8,109 nucleotides of DNA, taken from Deltaproteobacteria bacterium. Its GTDB lineage: Bacteria > Desulfobacterota > JAENJC01. The position numbers and the translations under genes were made by a program. Location: positions 1 to 8,109 of the forward strand of contig JAENJC010000099.1 in NCBI GenBank assembly GCA_016844545.1, written 5' to 3'. How positions within the stretch are numbered: the stretch's first letter is position 1; the number at the start of each line of letters is the position of its first letter. Below the pieces are notes generated by a model. The model saw nothing but the letters and a program-made list of their open reading frames with translations. It was not told where the DNA came from and made no database searches. Positions 6,487 to 8,109 of this stretch are shown here, one piece after another.

Positions 6487-6725
6487 CTAACAACACAATT
6501 TAAGTGATATCAAGAAAATAGGATATGTATTCATATTTAATATCCCTGCTGCGTTGTTCTCAAAATATTCCTTGTCGGTGAATAATACGATAAATGGGGT
6601 GTAACCCTTGATACGCCACTGAGTGTATGCTTGAAATTGCTTCATATCGTAAAATAAAGGATTGCATCCGATTTTCCTTTTCTATCCTCCCAAAAAATAA
6701 TGTCTTGTGCCCTAAGTACGATCAT
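6487..6725 (-). pseudogene. Broken ORF pair, possibly one frameshifted small gene
   Basis: Two adjacent - strand reading frames both look protein-like. The first (ATG 6725 to TGA 6642; open back to about 6750) reads through LRAQDIIFWEDRKGKSDAIL. The second (ATG 6645 to TAG 6487, 52 aa) begins MKQFQAYTQWRIKGYTPFIV and continues LFTDKEYFENN. The stop of the first and the start of the second overlap as ATGA, so this is either one gene broken by a single-base frameshift or two coupled tiny ORFs. A strong AAAGGAAG ribosome binding site precedes an ATG near 6751 in a third frame that stops after seven codons, another sign of decay. I do not recognise the family. This occupies most of the gene-free stretch 6361-6793; otherwise that stretch is AT-rich with no further structure I can support. 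Confidence 0.3.
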
Positions 6726-6824
6726 ATCCAAAAATAAGAGCGCATTAATCTTCCTTTAATCTTGCCACATATATTATCACTCTCAGATAGAACGATAATA
6801 GCTGAACGAAAGGGGGGTGATCTA

Positions 6825-6908
6825 ATGTCAGAGCTACGGGCTATAATTCTGTATGTGTTGTCAATTACAAGTTCAGTAGCAATTTATCTTGTGTCGATAG
6901 GAAATTAA
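6825..6908 (+). CDS. Tandem hydrophobic micropeptide, copy 1 (27 aa)
   Basis: A 27-codon ORF beginning MSELRAIILYVLS and ending AIYLVSIGN. Apart from Glu3 and Arg5 it is uncharged and hydrophobic, long enough for one membrane-spanning helix. The ATG lies 3 nt after AAAGGGGGGTGAT (6809-6821), a very strong ribosome binding site; this copy has six G where the others have five. It shares 16 of 27 residues with copy 2, including YVLS and SVAIYL. It is unlike the other copies in carrying two charges near its N-terminus. It matches no small-protein family I know (not KdpF, CydX or CcoS by sequence). The function is unknown; a membrane peptide, a toxin-like peptide or a translated leader are all possible. 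Confidence 0.6.
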   Translation: MSELRAIILYVLSITSSVAIYLVSIGN

Positions 6909-6954
6909 TCAGTTTTTTGTCAAAGATAATAGCTGGACGAAAGGGGGTGATTTC

Positions 6955-7038
6955 ATGGCACTGCTAATAGGCATAACCGTGTATGTGTTATCAGCTGCAA
7001 TTTCAGTTGCAATTTATCTTGCTTCGATAAGAAATTAA
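6955..7038 (+). CDS. Tandem hydrophobic micropeptide, copy 2 (27 aa)
   Basis: A 27-codon ORF beginning MALLIGITVYVLSAAIS and ending YLASIRN. It is a continuous hydrophobic stretch with one Arg just before the C-terminus, which by the positive-inside rule would place the C-terminus in the cytosol if it inserts in the membrane. The ribosome binding site GAAAGGGGGTGAT (6939-6951) ends 3 nt before ATG; the G-rich core is 7 nt from ATG, the ideal spacing. It is 46 nt downstream of copy 1 and probably on the same message. Of the three copies this is the one closest to both others and may represent the ancestral form. Confidence 0.62.
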   Translation: MALLIGITVYVLSAAISVAIYLASIRN

Positions 7039-7085
7039 TCGGTTTTTTCGTCAAAGATAATAGTTGGACGAAAGGGGGTGATTTC

Positions 7086-7157
7086 ATGTTAGTACTACTG
7101 GGTATAACTATGTATGTGTTGTCAGTTGCAATGAATGTCGCTTCGGTAAGAAATTAA
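7086..7157 (+). CDS. Tandem hydrophobic micropeptide, copy 3 (23 aa, internal deletion)
   Basis: A 23-codon ORF, MLVLLGITMYVLSVAMNVA ending SVRN. Compared with copy 2 it lacks four residues in the middle, through an in-frame 12-nt deletion, and keeps the YVLS core and the same RN-stop ending. The helix is shortened to a length marginal for crossing a membrane. It carries the same GAAAGGGGGTGAT ribosome binding site (7070-7082). Its stop lies just before an inverted repeat (7162-7186) and 18 nt before the convergent cytochrome gene. Confidence 0.58.
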   Translation: MLVLLGITMYVLSVAMNVASVRN

Positions 7158-7161
7158 GCGG

Positions 7162-7186
7162 ATATCAGAAAATAACTATCTGATAT
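7162..7186. terminator. Possible terminator hairpin between convergent genes
   Basis: ATATCAG (7162-7168) and CTGATAT (7180-7186) are perfect reverse complements with an 11-nt AT-rich loop. They sit between the micropeptide array and the oppositely directed cytochrome gene, overlapping the latter's stop. The stem is short and AT-rich and no U-tract follows on either strand, so termination is a guess based on position. Confidence 0.25.
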
Positions 7187-7562
7187 GGCATGCAAAGCAG
7201 AGCGCGCTCCCTTTGTTGTCGAGGCTAAGCATTGCGTCGGGGATTGAGGGTATTAGAGCCCTCTGCTGGGAGAGCTCTTGGTGGTTATCCGGGTCGTAGG
7301 GAACGTGGCATGTGGTGCAGCCAATTTTACCGTTTATAAGCTTTATGGTAGGGTTCAGGGAGGAAAGTGGGACGAAAGCCGGGGAAAGTGTGTAATATAA
7401 AAAAATGGGGTGATCGCAATGTGGGTTGGGGCACACCATCAGGGTAGCATCATGACAGCTCATACATTCTGCAGATTCGGTGTCCATAACCTGCGCCTGT
7501 GAACACTTTGCCGACATGAAGATCATAAATAAGACCTGAAGTATTGCTATTATTACAGACAT
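7176..7562 (-). CDS. Small periplasmic triheme c-type cytochrome
   Basis: A 128-aa protein with three CXXCH haem-attachment motifs: CMSCH (33-37), CTTCH (82-86) and CFACH (122-126). Residues 1-24 form a signal peptide (hydrophobic IIAILQVLFMIFMSA, then SQAQ), so haem is attached in the periplasm, where it would carry electrons. Further His residues that could be distal ligands include H48, H51 and H94. A CPNPHC stretch (44-49) adds two extra cysteines of unclear role, perhaps a disulphide. It resembles the doubled-CXXCH class of small multihaem cytochromes, but I cannot name a subfamily. The ATG at 7562 has only a weak GGTG upstream. An ATG at 7590 in another frame (MLKK) would extend the signal peptide naturally if a run of seven A were six, so the N-terminus is uncertain. 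Confidence 0.85.
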   Translation of the reverse strand: MSVIIAILQVLFMIFMSAKCSQAQVMDTESAECMSCHDATLMVCPNPHCDHPIFLYYTLSPAFVPLSSLNPTIKLINGKIGCTTCHVPYDPDNHQELSQQRALIPSIPDAMLSLDNKGSALCFACHIR

Positions 7563-7613
7563 AATAACACCAAGTGATTTTTTTAAGCATAATGTTGAGT
7601 TTGAAACAAAATA

Positions 7614-7641
7614 AGTATAGCTGCATTTTTAATCCTGTCAA
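7614..7641 (-). promoter_or_regulatory. Sigma70-type promoter for the cytochrome gene
   Basis: On the - strand TTGACA (7641-7636), a perfect -35, is followed after 16 nt by TATACT (7619-7614), five of six matches to the -10. Transcription would start near 7606, leaving a leader of about 45 nt before ATG 7562 that includes the alternative ATG 7590. This is the best promoter match I see in the window. Confidence 0.65.
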
Positions 7642-7668
7642 ATTATCATTTAAAAATAATGTAAAGAG

Positions 7669-7697
7669 TTGACCGATAAGGCGAAAATGGGTTTACT
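7669..7697 (+). promoter_or_regulatory. Candidate promoter for the radical SAM gene
   Basis: TTGACC (7669-7674) and TTTACT (7692-7697) are 17 nt apart on the + strand and diverge from the cytochrome promoter. The -10 is only a 4/6 match, and the leader to ATG 7823 would be about 120 nt. The interval 7642-7822 holds nothing else I can support. Confidence 0.3.
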
Positions 7698-7822
7698 TGG
7701 GTGAAGCTAAACAGAATCGCCCCCTTTGCCTGAGCGGTCGAAATCAAGGTCTTTCTATGTATGATGGGAGAGCTGAGGAATATAGTTTTCTGATGAATTA
7801 AATGCTATAGTTTTAATCGAAA

Positions 7823-8109
7823 ATGATAACGGACTCAACAACCAAACGTTTCCGGCAGGTCTACATAGAGATTACCAATAAGTGCAATCTGACCTGCTCC
7901 TTTTGCCCGAGGACCGGACGACCTCCGGCTGACATGGATGCGGCATTATTCGCCAGGATTGTGGAGGAGGTAAAACCGTTGACTGACAAGGTCTACTTCC
8001 ACGTCATGGGTGAGCCGCTGATGCATCCTGACTTTACGCATTTTATCCAGATATGTGCAGATAAGGCATTGCCGGTGGCAATCACGACTAACGGGACCAT
8101 GCTAAATAC
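7823..8109 (+). CDS. Radical SAM protein, N-terminal part, 3' end outside window
   Basis: The first 95 codons of a radical SAM enzyme. CNLTCSFC (residues 21-28) is the CX3CX2C motif that binds the 4Fe-4S cluster used to cleave S-adenosylmethionine. It is preceded by the usual YIEITNK strand. The MGEPLMHPDF stretch (about 68-77) is the GEP-type SAM-binding motif, and ITTNGTML (about 87-94) is the next barrel strand. The pattern fits SPASM-type enzymes that modify peptides or metabolites, but the C-terminal cluster domain that would decide this is outside the window. Start ATG 7823 follows an in-frame TAA nine nt upstream and has no clear ribosome binding site. Nearby micropeptides invite a peptide-modification idea, but they contain no Cys and lie 650 bp away beyond a convergent gene. 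Confidence 0.9.
   Translation, partial: MITDSTTKRFRQVYIEITNKCNLTCSFCPRTGRPPADMDAALFARIVEEVKPLTDKVYFHVMGEPLMHPDFTHFIQICADKALPVAITTNGTMLN

Larger units (their letters stand above)
6794..7157 (+). repeat. Three tandem ~131-bp units, each with a micro-ORF
   Basis: Units start at 6794, 6925 and 7056 with GATAATAGYTGRACGAAAGG-type sequence, an exact period of 131 bp. Each contains the same order: GATAATAG, a purine-rich AAAGGGGGTGAT tract, an ATG 3 nt after it, a short hydrophobic ORF ending AAT-TAA, then ATC-GTTTTTT-GTCAAA leading to the next unit. Flanks are better conserved than the ORF interiors. Unit 3 has a 12-nt in-frame deletion in its ORF and loses the TTTTTT spacer at its end. The duplication is old enough for many substitutions, yet all three frames remain open. 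Confidence 0.9.

Noticed and set aside
6476..6500. ACCTAAC and GTTAGGT-type heptamers near 6478-6485 fit attC core consensus.
   Set aside because: No partner core within 150 nt in the proper orientation and no pairing arms between; the short consensus occurs by chance.
6794..7157. Tandem units considered as a CRISPR array or a tandem riboswitch.
   Set aside because: The 131-bp period and coding content do not fit CRISPR, and I recognise no riboswitch consensus in the conserved flanks.
7450..7641. 63-aa - strand ORF overlapping the cytochrome start.
   Set aside because: It is an alternate frame of the cytochrome gene with no family features; only its MLKK start is of interest, through the homopolymer tract.
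7725..7743. TTTGCCTGAGCGGTCGAAA resembles the D-arm region of serine or leucine tRNAs.
   Set aside because: No anticodon arm, no GGTTCGAATCC-type T-arm and no matching acceptor stem follow; at most a short tRNA fragment, more likely chance.

Overview
The window looks like a chromosomal segment from an anaerobic or respiratory Gram-negative-type bacterium. Arg codons are mostly AGG/AGA and Ile codons often ATA. A nadC-birA-coaX cofactor block and a small multihaem cytochrome are present. These traits would fit Nitrospirota (Thermodesulfovibrionia-like) or a deltaproteobacterial relative, but this is inference from style and gene content; no rRNA or marker gene confirms it.

Positions 1-2448 (+ strand) are a tight cofactor operon: the 3' part of nadC (NAD), birA (biotin ligase/repressor; 8-nt overlap) and coaX (type III pantothenate kinase; joined by TAATG). 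An unrecognised 48-aa ORF with a good ribosome binding site starts inside the end of coaX. Convergent to this block is plsC (2481-3197, -), which has a TTG start. Diverging from plsC is an integral-membrane M50-like metalloprotease (to 3958, +).

Positions 4077-6360 (all - strand) look accessory: a zinc-ribbon SAM methyltransferase translationally coupled to a small YdeI/OmdA-like protein, an ORF with a HEPN-like RNxxxH motif that appears trimmed at both ends, and a small secreted protein. The segment from about 5165 to 5900 is clearly more GC-rich than its surroundings. It carries nested palindromes at 5169-5289 and a second hairpin at 5857-5892. Both lie just downstream of - strand ORFs, where integron cassette recombination sites (attC) would sit, but neither is a complete canonical attC. 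Positions 6361-6793 are AT-rich, with an inverted repeat that may contain a promoter and a broken - strand ORF.

The most unusual region is 6794-7157: three tandem units of about 131 bp. Each encodes a tiny hydrophobic peptide (27, 27 and 23 aa) behind an almost maximal Shine-Dalgarno sequence. All are too short for ordinary gene calling. Convergent to them is a small triheme c-type cytochrome (7176-7562, -) with a strong sigma70-type promoter and a possible homopolymer frameshift at its N-terminus. The window ends in the first 95 codons of a radical SAM protein (7823 onward, +).
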